Of a stretch of 64,000 nucleotides of DNA, positions 25,654 through 33,878 are shown piece by piece. This stretch comes from Paenarthrobacter ilicis. Its GTDB lineage: Bacteria > Actinomycetota > Actinomycetes > Actinomycetales > Micrococcaceae. Where the stretch lies: positions 3,410,001 to 3,474,000 of the forward strand of contig NZ_JAFBCD010000001.1 in NCBI RefSeq assembly GCF_016907545.1, given 5' to 3'. Under the pieces are notes generated by a model. The model ran no database searches and was not told the origin of the DNA. It was given only the letters and a program-made list of their open reading frames with translations. Position 1 is the first letter of the stretch. Every line of letters starts with the position of its first letter. The translations under genes and the position numbers were made by a program.

Positions 25654-27408
25654 TTGCAGACCTTCGCAATCGGCCGTCAGGACTTCCTCCTGGACGATCA
25701 GCCCTTCCGTATCCTCTCCGGAGCCATCCACTACTTCCGGGTCCACCCGGACTTGTGGGCGGACCGGATTGAGAAGGCCCGGCTGATGGGTCTGAACACC
25801 ATCGAAACCTATGTGCCCTGGAATGAGCATTCCCCCGTTCCCGGCGCTTTTGTGTGCGACGGTGGGCTGGATCTTGGCCGGTTCCTGGACCTGGTGGCCG
25901 ACGCCGGGATGCAGGCCATTGTGCGTCCCGGGCCGTATATCTGTGCCGAGTGGGACAACGGTGGACTTCCTGCCTGGCTCTTCACCGATCCCACCGTGGG
26001 AGTGCGCAGCAGCGAAGCCGGCTACCTTGCCGCCGTCTCCTCCTACATGGAGTCCGTGCTGGAGGTTGTGGTGCCGCGGCAAATCACCCGGGGCGGCCCC
26101 GTGGTCTTGTTCCAGATCGAGAACGAGTACGGCGCTTACGGCAGCGACAAGGCCTATCTGCAGCACTTGGTGGACCTGTCCAAGCGGTTGGGTGTTGATG
26201 TTCCGCTGTTCACTTGCGACCAGCCTTTCGGCACCATGATCGAGGACGGCTCGCTGCCCGAACTCCACAAGACAGGAACGTTTGGGTCACGCGCGGATGA
26301 GCGGCTGGCTTTCCTGCGGGATCGTCAGCCCACCGGCCCTCTGATGTGCGCAGAGTTCTGGAACGGCTGGTTCGACAACTGGGGCACGCACCACCACACC
26401 ACCGACGCCGCTGCTTCCGCCGCCGAGCTGGATGCGCTGCTGACAGCCGGGGCTTCGGTGAACATTTACATGTTCCACGGCGGAACCAACTTCGGGTTCA
26501 CCAACGGCGCCAACGACAAGGGTATTTACGAGCCCACCATTACCTCGTACGACTACGACGCGCCGTTGTCGGAAGACGGACACCCCACGGCAAAGTACTT
26601 CGCGTTCCGGGACGTCATCGCCAAGCACTTCCCGGTTCCTTCCGAGGTGCCGCTTGGGCGGACGCCTGTTCCGGAATCTTCGGTCGAGGTCTCTCTCACT
26701 GTGTTCTTGCTCGACGTTCCGGTGGCCACGCAGCTGGTTCCTGGCTCTGTCCCACCGGTGGAAGTGACCGGGTCCTACCGGGGCTTCTACCTCTACCAGG
26801 CCACGTTGCCGGAGGGCGGGGTCCTGTCCTTCACGGAGATCCGCGACAGGGCACAGTTCTTCCTGGACGGCGTTCCTGTGGGCGTGTTAAGCCGCGAAAT
26901 GGGCGAGCGTTCCGTGGTGATCCCCTCCGGCGGCCGCCTGCAGGTCCTGCTGGAGGACCAGGGCCGGGTGAACTACGGCCAACGGATCGGCGAGGCCAAG
27001 GGCCTGATGGGTCCCGCGATGCTGAACGGCAGTGAGGTGCTGGGGTGGGACGTCTCGGCCGTGGAACTCGACTCCCTGGAGGCCTTCCGTGCCGCCAAGG
27101 AACCGCTGCGCGACGCGGAACGCCCGGATGCCAGCGTGGCCGGTCCGTCCATCTCCTTTGCCACCTTCGAAGCTGACGGGCCGGGCGACCGTTTCCTTCG
27201 CCTGGACGGTTGGACCAAGGGCAACGCCTTCATCAACGGCTTCAACCTCGGACGGTACTGGAGCCGCGGACCCCAGCGCACGCTCTATGTTCCCGGTCCG
27301 CTCATTCGGGAAGGCGCCAACGAGCTCGCCATCCTGGAACTGCACGGGAGCGCCACGCGCAAGGTAACGTTCGCCGTCGGCCCCGACCTCGGCCCCGACG
27401 AAAAGTAA
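25654..27408 (+). CDS. GH35 beta-galactosidase
   Basis: The 584-residue glycosidase removes terminal beta-galactose from imported oligosaccharides. The GH35 opening is clear (FRILSGAIHYFRVHPDLW, GLNTIETYVPWNEHSP, VRPGPYICAEWDNGGLP). The predicted acid/base is Glu158 in QIENEYGAYG and the nucleophile is Glu234 in MCAEFWNGWFDNWG. The C-terminal part (about 330-584) holds galactose-binding-like beta domains. There is no signal peptide, so it is cytoplasmic. The start is TTG at 25654 with AGGA seven bases upstream. It is the last gene of the importer operon and is followed by a strong hairpin. Confidence 0.93.
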   Translation: MQTFAIGRQDFLLDDQPFRILSGAIHYFRVHPDLWADRIEKARLMGLNTIETYVPWNEHSPVPGAFVCDGGLDLGRFLDLVADAGMQAIVRPGPYICAEWDNGGLPAWLFTDPTVGVRSSEAGYLAAVSSYMESVLEVVVPRQITRGGPVVLFQIENEYGAYGSDKAYLQHLVDLSKRLGVDVPLFTCDQPFGTMIEDGSLPELHKTGTFGSRADERLAFLRDRQPTGPLMCAEFWNGWFDNWGTHHHTTDAAASAAELDALLTAGASVNIYMFHGGTNFGFTNGANDKGIYEPTITSYDYDAPLSEDGHPTAKYFAFRDVIAKHFPVPSEVPLGRTPVPESSVEVSLTVFLLDVPVATQLVPGSVPPVEVTGSYRGFYLYQATLPEGGVLSFTEIRDRAQFFLDGVPVGVLSREMGERSVVIPSGGRLQVLLEDQGRVNYGQRIGEAKGLMGPAMLNGSEVLGWDVSAVELDSLEAFRAAKEPLRDAERPDASVAGPSISFATFEADGPGDRFLRLDGWTKGNAFINGFNLGRYWSRGPQRTLYVPGPLIREGANELAILELHGSATRKVTFAVGPDLGPDEK

Positions 27409-27497
27409 CGCTCTCTCACATCCCACCGCTTAAACCCGAACGCTCTCTCACCAAGTGAGAGAGCGTTCGGGTTTTCAGGCTGTTATGTGAGAGAGCG
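27409..27497. terminator. Terminator with nested inverted repeats
   Basis: The inner hairpin has a perfect 20-base stem (27432-27451 with 27455-27474) and a three-base loop, followed by TTTT. The outer arms CGCTCTCTCACAT (27409-27421) and its complement (27485-27497) repeat the same CGCTCTCTCAC word, so four copies of it are arranged symmetrically. It separates the GH35 gene from a convergent lipoprotein gene and should terminate both. Confidence 0.8.
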
Positions 27498-27507
27498 AGC
27501 GGCGGCG

Positions 27508-27852
27508 CTATTGTGCGCGGCAGAGCTCGCCATACTTGGTGCCGGCTTCCTGGTAGGCCTGGCCGAGCTCGCCCAGCTTTGCCTCGTCCGGGGTTTCCTT
27601 GGACAGCTCGTCCATGTACTCCGTGATGGCCGTGACAACCGGCTTCATGTCGGAGGAAGCAACGGGCTCAATGGGCCGCATGGCGTTGGCAACGCGGTTG
27701 GCTGCGGTCTTGCTCTGGCTCTGGGGGATGCCGGCAGCAACGACGCCCACACGGTCGCAGGTCTCTGCGGTGGTCAGCTGTTGCTGAGCGGAACAGGCGG
27801 ATGCCGTGGCAATAAGTCCGGCAGCGATCAGGACAGTGGTGAGTTTCTTCAT
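27508..27852 (-). CDS. Small putative lipoprotein
   Basis: The 114-residue product has a signal peptide ending IATASAC, a lipobox with Cys20 as the lipidation site, and then a helical Gln/Ala-rich domain with two further cysteines (ETCDRVGV and ELCRAQ at the C-terminus) that could form a disulfide. The ATG at 27852 has AAGGG upstream; the extended frame up to 27969 was rejected because it lacks a ribosome binding site and overlaps the divergent gene. Function unknown. Confidence 0.72.
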   Translation of the reverse strand: MKKLTTVLIAAGLIATASACSAQQQLTTAETCDRVGVVAAGIPQSQSKTAANRVANAMRPIEPVASSDMKPVVTAITEYMDELSKETPDEAKLGELGQAYQEAGTKYGELCRAQ

Positions 27853-27958
27853 GATTCCCTTGATGGTCGACGTCCCTTTGATTGTAAACAGAGCAGGCGT
27901 AAGGCCGCGCATCGGACTCCATTCATAACGGGCTGCGCCCTGCCCTAGGCTGGGTGTC

Positions 27959-28609
27959 ATGGCGATCATTCACAAGGCAACATTGTCCCCGTCCAAGCTC
28001 GAACTCATCGCTGACTACCTGCCGGACCAGCCCTGGTTCATCCAGGAGGGCACACCGGAGCTGATCGGCGCCTACCGGTTCGATGATCCCGCCGGTGAAG
28101 TGGGCCTGGAAACCCACGTTGTCACCACCGGAGACCGCATCTACCAGGTCCCCCTGAGCTACCGCGGCTACGAGCTCGCCGGTGCAAGCGAATGGTTGAT
28201 CGGCACCATGGACCATTCCGTCCTGGGCAAGCGCTGGGTGTACGACGCCTGCGCAGATCCCGTGTACGTCAAAGCTCTGGCAACCGCCATCATCACCGGC
28301 CAGCAGGAAGCACCCTTGATGGTGGAGGGCGAGTCTGATCCCCGCCCCAGCAGCGTGACGGTCAAGGGCAGTGGAACGCTCGACGGCGGCGTCCCCGCCT
28401 TGAGTGCCTCGGCTCCGGTCTCGGGAAGTGGCGTGACCATCATTGATGCCGGGGGTCTCCGTCTGAAGGTGGCCCGGGTCCTTGACGTTGCTGCCCACGA
28501 TGCCGTGAACTCTGCTGCCGCTCCAGAGCTGCATGGAGAACTGACGCTGAACGGCCAGTGGGCCGGACTGGAGAAGCCCGTGGAGCTGGCAGCCGTGATC
28601 CGCGACTGA
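27959..28609 (+). CDS. Orphan maltokinase N-terminal cap-like protein
   Basis: The 216-residue protein begins MAIIHKATLSPSKLELIADYLPDQPWF, very like the N-terminal cap of mycobacterial maltokinase and the corynebacterial Cg0192-type proteins. It continues with RFDDPAGEVGLETHVV and VPLSYRGYELAGA. No kinase domain follows in the gene or beside it, so it is a stand-alone cap. Its role is unknown; a link with trehalose or glycogen metabolism would be only by analogy. It is divergent from a small lipoprotein gene. Confidence 0.72.
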   Translation: MAIIHKATLSPSKLELIADYLPDQPWFIQEGTPELIGAYRFDDPAGEVGLETHVVTTGDRIYQVPLSYRGYELAGASEWLIGTMDHSVLGKRWVYDACADPVYVKALATAIITGQQEAPLMVEGESDPRPSSVTVKGSGTLDGGVPALSASAPVSGSGVTIIDAGGLRLKVARVLDVAAHDAVNSAAAPELHGELTLNGQWAGLEKPVELAAVIRD

Positions 28610-28710
28610 CATTCAACGTTCCTTCCCAGTTACTCCTGGGCACCTGTTGGCCGCGGGGACTCGGGGCGTAGGCTGGCCAACGAGGCCACTTACTCCGTTA
28701 GGGGTGCACC

Positions 28711-29127
28711 ATGAACAAACCGCAGAACATCATTCCCGCCGCCCAGGACCTAGCCCGCGAGTGGGTGACACATGCGGCAGAAGGCACGTCGTCCCAAGCC
28801 GATGCCGTGGTCAGGTGGGCGCTGTCCCGCATCGACCACGCAGATGTCCCGGGCGTCGTTTACGGCGTCATGCTCACCTTGACCGGCAACAAGAAATCGG
28901 CCAAGGAAGCTCAACGCACAGCAGCCACGGCTGTCAAGAAAGCAACCCGGGCGCTGAGCCGGAAGTCCCCGCAGCGACGCTCACGCCGGGGCACCTGGGT
29001 GATCGCCGTGGCCGGTGCCATTCTGGGCGTTGGTGCGGTGCTGGCCTGGCGGATGATGGTGCCTCCGGGCGAACCTGAGCCGAAACGGCAGGAGCCGCCA
29101 GCTCCCCCCATGCCGCCTGTCCCATAA
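28711..29127 (+). CDS. Hypothetical protein with one C-terminal membrane segment
   Basis: The 138-residue protein has a helical N-terminal region, a strongly basic stretch (about residues 74-95, RALSRKSPQRRSRRG), one transmembrane helix at about 97-115 and a Pro-rich tail (PKRQEPPAPPMPP). I do not recognise the family. The ATG at 28711 follows TTAGGGGTGCACC. The next gene encodes a protein with a similar layout (basic stretch, one membrane helix, Pro-rich segment), so the two may be distant relatives. Confidence 0.6.
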   Translation: MNKPQNIIPAAQDLAREWVTHAAEGTSSQADAVVRWALSRIDHADVPGVVYGVMLTLTGNKKSAKEAQRTAATAVKKATRALSRKSPQRRSRRGTWVIAVAGAILGVGAVLAWRMMVPPGEPEPKRQEPPAPPMPPVP

Positions 29128-29240
29128 GCCGTGGGCGGGCCCTACTTACCACGGGTTCTCAGCATGCTTACGATGGAGTTGCATGACCACTGCCCGCCGT
29201 ATGCACGGACACTGAACGCCCACCGGAAAGATGAATTCCC

Positions 29241-29639
29241 ATGGCAAAGAGAACCACCCAGAAGACCACACTGCCGAAGTCCACTGCCGCTGGCCGCGGA
29301 CCGGGCCGAACGCTGTGGCTGATCGCAGCGGGACTCGTCGCTGGTGTAGCTGGCGGGATCTTCGCCTTCCGCATGCTGGTGCCGCAGGCTTCATCCACGT
29401 CCAAACCTTCACAGCCCAACCCGCCCCAAGAGATCCTGGTCCATGAAGAGCCTGTGGAGATCTCCACCAGGATGCGTCCGGGCGAATGGACCGAGGAATC
29501 CTTGGAGGGCCACCTGGAGGAGTACCGTCAACAGATCCGGGACATGGGCGCTTCAGACTCCCAGATTGTCACCAGCGTTGACCGGACCGACGACGGCGCG
29601 GCAGTAGTTGTGGTCAGCTGGGACAGGTCCCGGGCTTAG
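29241..29639 (+). CDS. Hypothetical single-pass membrane protein
   Basis: The 132-residue protein has a basic head, one transmembrane helix at about residues 24-46 (LWLIAAGLVAGVAGGIFAF), a Ser/Pro-rich linker and a small C-terminal domain (GEWTEESLEGHLEEYRQQIRDMG ... DDGAAVVVVSWDRS). Its stop lies one base from the convergent hspR stop, so no room is left for a terminator. Function unknown. Confidence 0.6.
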   Translation: MAKRTTQKTTLPKSTAAGRGPGRTLWLIAAGLVAGVAGGIFAFRMLVPQASSTSKPSQPNPPQEILVHEEPVEISTRMRPGEWTEESLEGHLEEYRQQIRDMGASDSQIVTSVDRTDDGAAVVVVSWDRSRA

Positions 29640-29640
29640 C

Positions 29641-30069
29641 CTAGAGACTTTCGCCTTGGCGGGGCCTCCACACCACCACGGCCTGCGACCTCGCCCGGGG
29701 TCGCTGGCCGCGGGCCAAGCTCACAACATCTCCGGCAGCTCCAGCGGCAAAAACCCTTGCGTCCACGGGAGAGCGGCGACGTGAGAGTTCCTCGGTCAAC
29801 TCGCTCACCCGGTATTGCAGCGCTGCCACCTGGTTTTCGAGTTCCAGGATCCGCTTAATACCCTCCAGGGAGACGCCGGACTGCGAAAGGCGCTGGACCT
29901 CACGCAGTTTATTGACGTCGTTCTGCGAGTAGCGGCGTGACTTTCCGGGGGCGCGGCTGGGCGAGACGATGCCCAAACGGTCGTACTGGCGCAACGTCTG
30001 CGGATGCATGTCGGCAAGCTCCGCAGCGACGGAGATGACAAAGATCGGCTGGTTGACGTCGATTGCCAT
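29641..30069 (-). CDS. hspR: HspR, MerR-type heat-shock repressor
   Basis: HspR represses the dnaK operon by binding HAIR inverted repeats and is thought to use DnaK as co-repressor. The 142-residue protein has the MerR-type winged helix IFVISVAAELADMHPQTLRQYDRLGIVSPSR...RRYSQNDVNKLREVQRL and a coiled-coil helix (LELENQVAALQYRVSELTEELSRR). The ATG at 30069 has an excellent AAGGAGG ribosome binding site. It is the last gene of the dnaK-grpE-dnaJ-hspR operon, the standard actinobacterial order, which gives autoregulation through the HAIR sites upstream of dnaK. Confidence 0.93.
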   Translation of the reverse strand: MAIDVNQPIFVISVAAELADMHPQTLRQYDRLGIVSPSRAPGKSRRYSQNDVNKLREVQRLSQSGVSLEGIKRILELENQVAALQYRVSELTEELSRRRSPVDARVFAAGAAGDVVSLARGQRPRARSQAVVVWRPRQGESL

Positions 30070-30079
30070 GACCGCCTCC

Positions 30080-31063
30080 TTACAACCGGGCCTTTGCGGC
30101 CAGGTCATGACGCGGGTCCGCGTCGGTGGTGGCGGCAGCGAATGCCTTCACAGCTTCCTCCGCTTCCTTGTTCAGGTTCTGCGGTACCGCGACGTCGATG
30201 GTCACCAACAGGTCGCCGGTTACCTTGGACGTTTTCACGCCACGGCCCTTGACCCGAAGGGTTCGGCCTGAGGGTGTTCCCGCCGGAACGCGGACCTTGA
30301 CGGTGTCGCCGTCGAGTGTTGGCACCTCGATAGTGGCACCCAGCGCAGCCTCCGCGAACGTGACGGGCACGTGGATGCGGATGTTGTCGCCGTCGCGGTG
30401 GAAGAAGTCGTGCGGCTTCACGCTGACCGTGATGATGAGGTCGCCGTTGCCGGCAGGACCAGTGTTGCCCTTGCCGCGCTGGCGGACTTTTTGACCGTCC
30501 TTGATGCCGGCGGGGATCTTGACGTCGATCACGTTGCCGTTGCTTTCACGCAGGCTCACCGTGGTGCCCTTGATGGAACCGGCAAAGGAGATGGAGGTAG
30601 TGGCGGTCCGGTCCGAGCCCTTCTGCGGTGCGCGCTGGAACCCCGTGGGGCCAGCGCCGCCGAAGCCGCCGCCGAACAGGTCTGCGAACTCGGGCGGAAT
30701 ACCTCCACCACCGGCCGGCTGACGGGCACCGGGCCCGCCGCCAAACAAGCCGCCGAACAGGTCCTCGAACCCGCCGTTGGCACCTGCACCACCACGACCA
30801 CCGGCACCCGGGGCGAACCGGGCTCCGCCTCCCATGGCACGGATGGCATCGTATTGCTGCCGGTCCTCAGGACTCGACAACACCGAGTAGGCCTCGGAAA
30901 TGTCCTTGAACTTCTTCTCCGCTGCAGCATCCCCGGCATTGGTGTCCGGGTGGTACTGGCGGGCAAGCTTGCGGTAAGCCTTTTTGATGTCCGCGTCGGA
31001 CGCGTCCTTGGCAATACCAAGGATCGCGTAAAAATCCTTTTCAACCCAGTCCTGGCTGGCCAA
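30080..31063 (-). CDS. dnaJ: DnaJ co-chaperone without zinc finger (class B)
   Basis: The 327-residue J-protein has the J domain at about residues 8-70 with the HPD tripeptide (RQYHPDTNAGD), a Gly/Phe-rich linker (about 78-140) and the two C-terminal beta-sandwich substrate domains. None of the four CxxCxGxG zinc-finger repeats is present, so it is a class B (CbpA-like) protein rather than a canonical DnaJ, although it holds the dnaJ place in the operon. The best start is TTG at 31063 (LASQDWVEKDFYAILG) with AGGA eight bases upstream. It stimulates DnaK ATPase and delivers substrates. hspR follows after ten bases. Confidence 0.9.
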   Translation of the reverse strand: MASQDWVEKDFYAILGIAKDASDADIKKAYRKLARQYHPDTNAGDAAAEKKFKDISEAYSVLSSPEDRQQYDAIRAMGGGARFAPGAGGRGGAGANGGFEDLFGGLFGGGPGARQPAGGGGIPPEFADLFGGGFGGAGPTGFQRAPQKGSDRTATTSISFAGSIKGTTVSLRESNGNVIDVKIPAGIKDGQKVRQRGKGNTGPAGNGDLIITVSVKPHDFFHRDGDNIRIHVPVTFAEAALGATIEVPTLDGDTVKVRVPAGTPSGRTLRVKGRGVKTSKVTGDLLVTIDVAVPQNLNKEAEEAVKAFAAATTDADPRHDLAAKARL

Positions 31064-31089
31064 GAGCGTTTCCTTTCGTCGTCGGAACA

Positions 31090-31142
31090 AGATGGCAGTT
31101 CATGCCAATGTTTAGTTCAAACACTGTCACGAACTGCCATCT
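31090..31142. promoter_or_regulatory. Hairpin between grpE and dnaJ
   Basis: A perfect 12-base stem, AGATGGCAGTTC at 31090-31101 with its complement at 31131-31142, encloses a small inner hairpin (TGTTT-AGTTC-AAACA). It lies between two genes of one operon, so it is more likely to attenuate transcription or direct mRNA processing and lower dnaJ/hspR expression relative to dnaK than to end the operon. Confidence 0.55.
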
Positions 31143-31154
31143 CGCGGGGTGGTG

Positions 31155-31814
31155 CTAGGCCGGGACAGCCACAATAACCTGGGCCGCGCGCAGGACCCGC
31201 TCGCCGGAGCGGTAACCGGAACGCAAGACCTGGCTGACCGTGTCCACCTGGATGTCTTCGCCCGGCTGCTGGATGAGTGCCTCGTGGACGGTGGGGTCGA
31301 ATTCGACTCCGGTGTCCGCGATGCGTTCCAGTCCGTACGTCTTCAGCGCGGTCTCCAGCTTGGTGGCGATGGCAGCGAAGGGGCCGCCTTCAAGGTCACC
31401 GTGCTGGCGTGCGGCGTCGATGTCGTCCAACACCGGGAGCAGGGAGTTGAGGACGCCGATCACGGCCATCTCTCCTGCTACGGCGCGGTCGCGTTCAACG
31501 CGCTTGCGGTAGTTGACGTACTCAGCCTGCAGGCGGAGGAGGTCGTTGCGGAGCTCCGTTGCCTGGGCTTCAGCTGCAGCACCGGGGGCTACCGATTCCT
31601 CGGCCGGCACCTCTACCCCGTTGAGGATTTCCTCAGCCTGGGAGAGGGCATCGCCATCCGTGGGAGCGGCGTTGCCGTCCGCGGGAGCCGCGGCTTCGCT
31701 GTCGGCGTGACGGGCCGCCCCGGTCTCCGGATCAACCTTGCGGTTGTCCCGAATGATCGGCTTGCGCGGCTCGTTGCCTTCAGAGTGCTCTGCTTCGTTG
31801 CCGTGGTGAGGCAT
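31155..31814 (-). CDS. grpE: GrpE nucleotide exchange factor
   Basis: GrpE releases ADP from DnaK. The 219-residue protein has a long acidic, Ala-rich N-terminal extension (about 1-80), a coiled coil (ATELRNDLLRLQAEYVNYRKRVERD), and the GrpE signature in GLERIADTGVEFDPTVHEALIQ. It starts two bases after the dnaK stop, so the two are coupled. Confidence 0.95.
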   Translation of the reverse strand: MPHHGNEAEHSEGNEPRKPIIRDNRKVDPETGAARHADSEAAAPADGNAAPTDGDALSQAEEILNGVEVPAEESVAPGAAAEAQATELRNDLLRLQAEYVNYRKRVERDRAVAGEMAVIGVLNSLLPVLDDIDAARQHGDLEGGPFAAIATKLETALKTYGLERIADTGVEFDPTVHEALIQQPGEDIQVDTVSQVLRSGYRSGERVLRAAQVIVAVPA

Positions 31815-31816
31815 GG

Positions 31817-33679
31817 CTACTTCTTCGCTTCGTCGTCGTCGATGATCTCGGCGTCGACGATGTCCTCGTCGGCGGCCTTTTCACCGGCAGGAGCACCTTC
31901 AGCACCTGCACCCGGAGCATCAGCTGCGGAGGCCTGCGAGTAGATGGCTTCGCCGAGCTTGGTCTGGGAAGCCTGCAGCTTCTCGAACGCCGTCTTCACA
32001 GCGGCGTCGTCGGTGCCTTCCAGTGCGGACTTGAGGGCGTCGACGTCGGCCTTGACCTCGGTCTTGACTTCCTCGGGCAGCTTGTCGTCGTTGTCGGCGA
32101 TCAGCTTGTCCACGGAGTAGGCGAGCTGCTCTGCGGAGTTGCGGGTGTCCGTAGCTTCGCGGCGTGCCTTGTCCTCGGCTGCGTGCTCCTCGGCTTCACG
32201 GACCATGCGGTCGATGTCGTCCTTGGACAGTGCCGTGCCACCGGTGATGGTCATGGACTGTTCCTTGCCAGTGCCCTTGTCCTTGGCGGACACGTGGACA
32301 ATGCCGTTGGCGTCGATGTCGAAGGTGACCTCAACCTGCGGAACACCACGGGGTGCCGGGGCGATTCCGGTCAGTTCGAACGTGCCCAGCGGCTTGTTGT
32401 CGCGGGTGAACTCACGCTCGCCCTGGAAGACCTGGATGGCCACGGACGGCTGGTTGTCGTCAGCAGTGGTGAAGGTCTCGGAACGCTTGGTGGGGATGGC
32501 GGTGTTGCGCTCGATGAGGTGCGTCATGACACCACCCTTGGTTTCGATGCCGAGGGACAGCGGAGTGACGTCGATGAGGAGGACGTCCTTGCGCTCACCC
32601 TTCAGGACACCGGCCTGCAGTGCGGCACCAACGGCCACAACTTCGTCCGGGTTGACGCCCTTGTTGGGCTCCTTGCCGCCGGCGAGTTCCTTGACGAGCT
32701 CGGAAACAGCAGGCATGCGGGTGGATCCACCGACGAGGACGATGTGGTCGATGTCCGAAACCTTGATGCCGGCTTCTGCGATGACGTCGTTGAACGGCTT
32801 CTTGGTGCGGTCCAGCAGGTCCTTGGTGAGGTCCTGGAACTTGGCACGGGTCAGCTGCTCATCCAGGTGGACCGGGCCGTCGGGGGTGACGGAGAGGTAC
32901 TGGAGGGAGATGTTGGTGCTGGTGGAGGAAGACAGTTCCTTCTTGGCCTGCTCAGCAGCTTCACGCAAGCGCTGGAGGGCGATCTTGTCCTTGGAGAGGT
33001 CGATTCCCTTGACCTTCAGCTGGCCCAGGAGCCACTCGACAACGCGGTTGTCCCAGTCGTCGCCACCGAGGCGGTTGTCACCGGCGGTTGCGCGGACCTG
33101 GATGGTGGAGAAGTTGTCCTCGTCCTTGCCAACCTCGAGGAGGGAGACGTCGAAGGTTCCGCCACCGAGGTCGAAGACCAGGATGAGTTCGTCTTCCTTG
33201 CCCTTGTCCAGGCCGTAGGCCAGTGCGGCCGCAGTCGGCTCGTTGACAATCCGGAGAACGTTCAGGCCTGCGATTTCGCCGGCTTCCTTGGTGGACTGGC
33301 GCTCGGCGTCGTTGAAGTAAGCCGGGACGGTGATCACAGCGTCGGTGACCTTTTCGCCCAAGTAGCTCTCGGCGTCGTTCTTAAGCTTCATGAGGATACG
33401 CGCGGAGATTTCCTGCGGCGTGTACTTCTTGTCATCGATGGCGACGTTCCAGTCGGTGCCCATGTGGCGCTTGACCGAAGCGATGGTGCGATCGATGTTG
33501 TTGACGGCCTGGCGCTTGGCGATTTCGCCAACCAGGACTTCGCCGGACTTGGAGAACGCAACCACCGACGGCGTGGTGCGGCCGCCTTCTGCGTTGGCGA
33601 TGACGGTGGGCTCGCCACCTTCGAGAACAGAGACCACGGAGTTGGTGGTTCCGAGGTCGATACCTACTGCACGTGACAT
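31817..33679 (-). CDS. dnaK: DnaK (Hsp70) chaperone
   Basis: The 620-residue Hsp70 starts [16 protein letters not shown] and has the three Hsp70 signatures ([40 protein letters not shown]), the interdomain linker [13 protein letters not shown], and an acidic C-terminal tail ending with a run of Asp and Lys. GGAAAC upstream supports the ATG at 33679. It heads the dnaK-grpE-dnaJ-hspR operon. Two HAIR-like inverted repeats lie 94-175 bases upstream, so it should be repressed by HspR and induced by heat. Confidence 0.98.
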   Translation of the reverse strand: MSRAVGIDLGTTNSVVSVLEGGEPTVIANAEGGRTTPSVVAFSKSGEVLVGEIAKRQAVNNIDRTIASVKRHMGTDWNVAIDDKKYTPQEISARILMKLKNDAESYLGEKVTDAVITVPAYFNDAERQSTKEAGEIAGLNVLRIVNEPTAAALAYGLDKGKEDELILVFDLGGGTFDVSLLEVGKDEDNFSTIQVRATAGDNRLGGDDWDNRVVEWLLGQLKVKGIDLSKDKIALQRLREAAEQAKKELSSSTSTNISLQYLSVTPDGPVHLDEQLTRAKFQDLTKDLLDRTKKPFNDVIAEAGIKVSDIDHIVLVGGSTRMPAVSELVKELAGGKEPNKGVNPDEVVAVGAALQAGVLKGERKDVLLIDVTPLSLGIETKGGVMTHLIERNTAIPTKRSETFTTADDNQPSVAIQVFQGEREFTRDNKPLGTFELTGIAPAPRGVPQVEVTFDIDANGIVHVSAKDKGTGKEQSMTITGGTALSKDDIDRMVREAEEHAAEDKARREATDTRNSAEQLAYSVDKLIADNDDKLPEEVKTEVKADVDALKSALEGTDDAAVKTAFEKLQASQTKLGEAIYSQASAADAPGAGAEGAPAGEKAADEDIVDAEIIDDDEAKK

Positions 33680-33772
33680 ATCTTGTTTCCTTTCAATGGC
33701 CGATGTTGGAGATTGCGCCCGGCAGCACTCCACAGGGCGGATGTCTTGCCGGGGCCCACTCAACAATCGGCT

Positions 33773-33795
33773 AGTTGAGCGTTCTGCACTCAACT
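33773..33795. promoter_or_regulatory. HAIR site 1 (HspR operator)
   Basis: AGTTGAGC-N7-ACTCAACT matches the HspR-associated inverted repeat pattern (CTTGAGT-N7-ACTCAAG) with the correct seven-base spacer. A further CTCAAC half-site lies just to its left at about 33760-33764. Confidence 0.8.
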
Positions 33796-33820
33796 GTACT
33801 CAGCCTCAGAAAGATGTCAA

Positions 33821-33853
33821 TCCAAAGTTGAGTGGAGTGCGCTCAACTTTGGA
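33821..33853. promoter_or_regulatory. HAIR site 2 (HspR operator)
   Basis: TCCAAAGTTGAGT-N7-GCTCAACTTTGGA is a 13-base inverted repeat with one mismatch and the HAIR spacing of seven. Its extended arms make it the stronger of the two sites. It lies between the dnaK promoter region and the 3' end of the DUF817 gene. Confidence 0.8.
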
Positions 33854-33878
33854 TTTCGGGAACAGAAAACCACCGGAA

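Noticed and set aside
32183..33676. A 497-codon plus-strand frame antisense to dnaK
   Set aside because: dnaK is unmistakable on the other strand; long antisense frames over dnaK are a well-known artefact.
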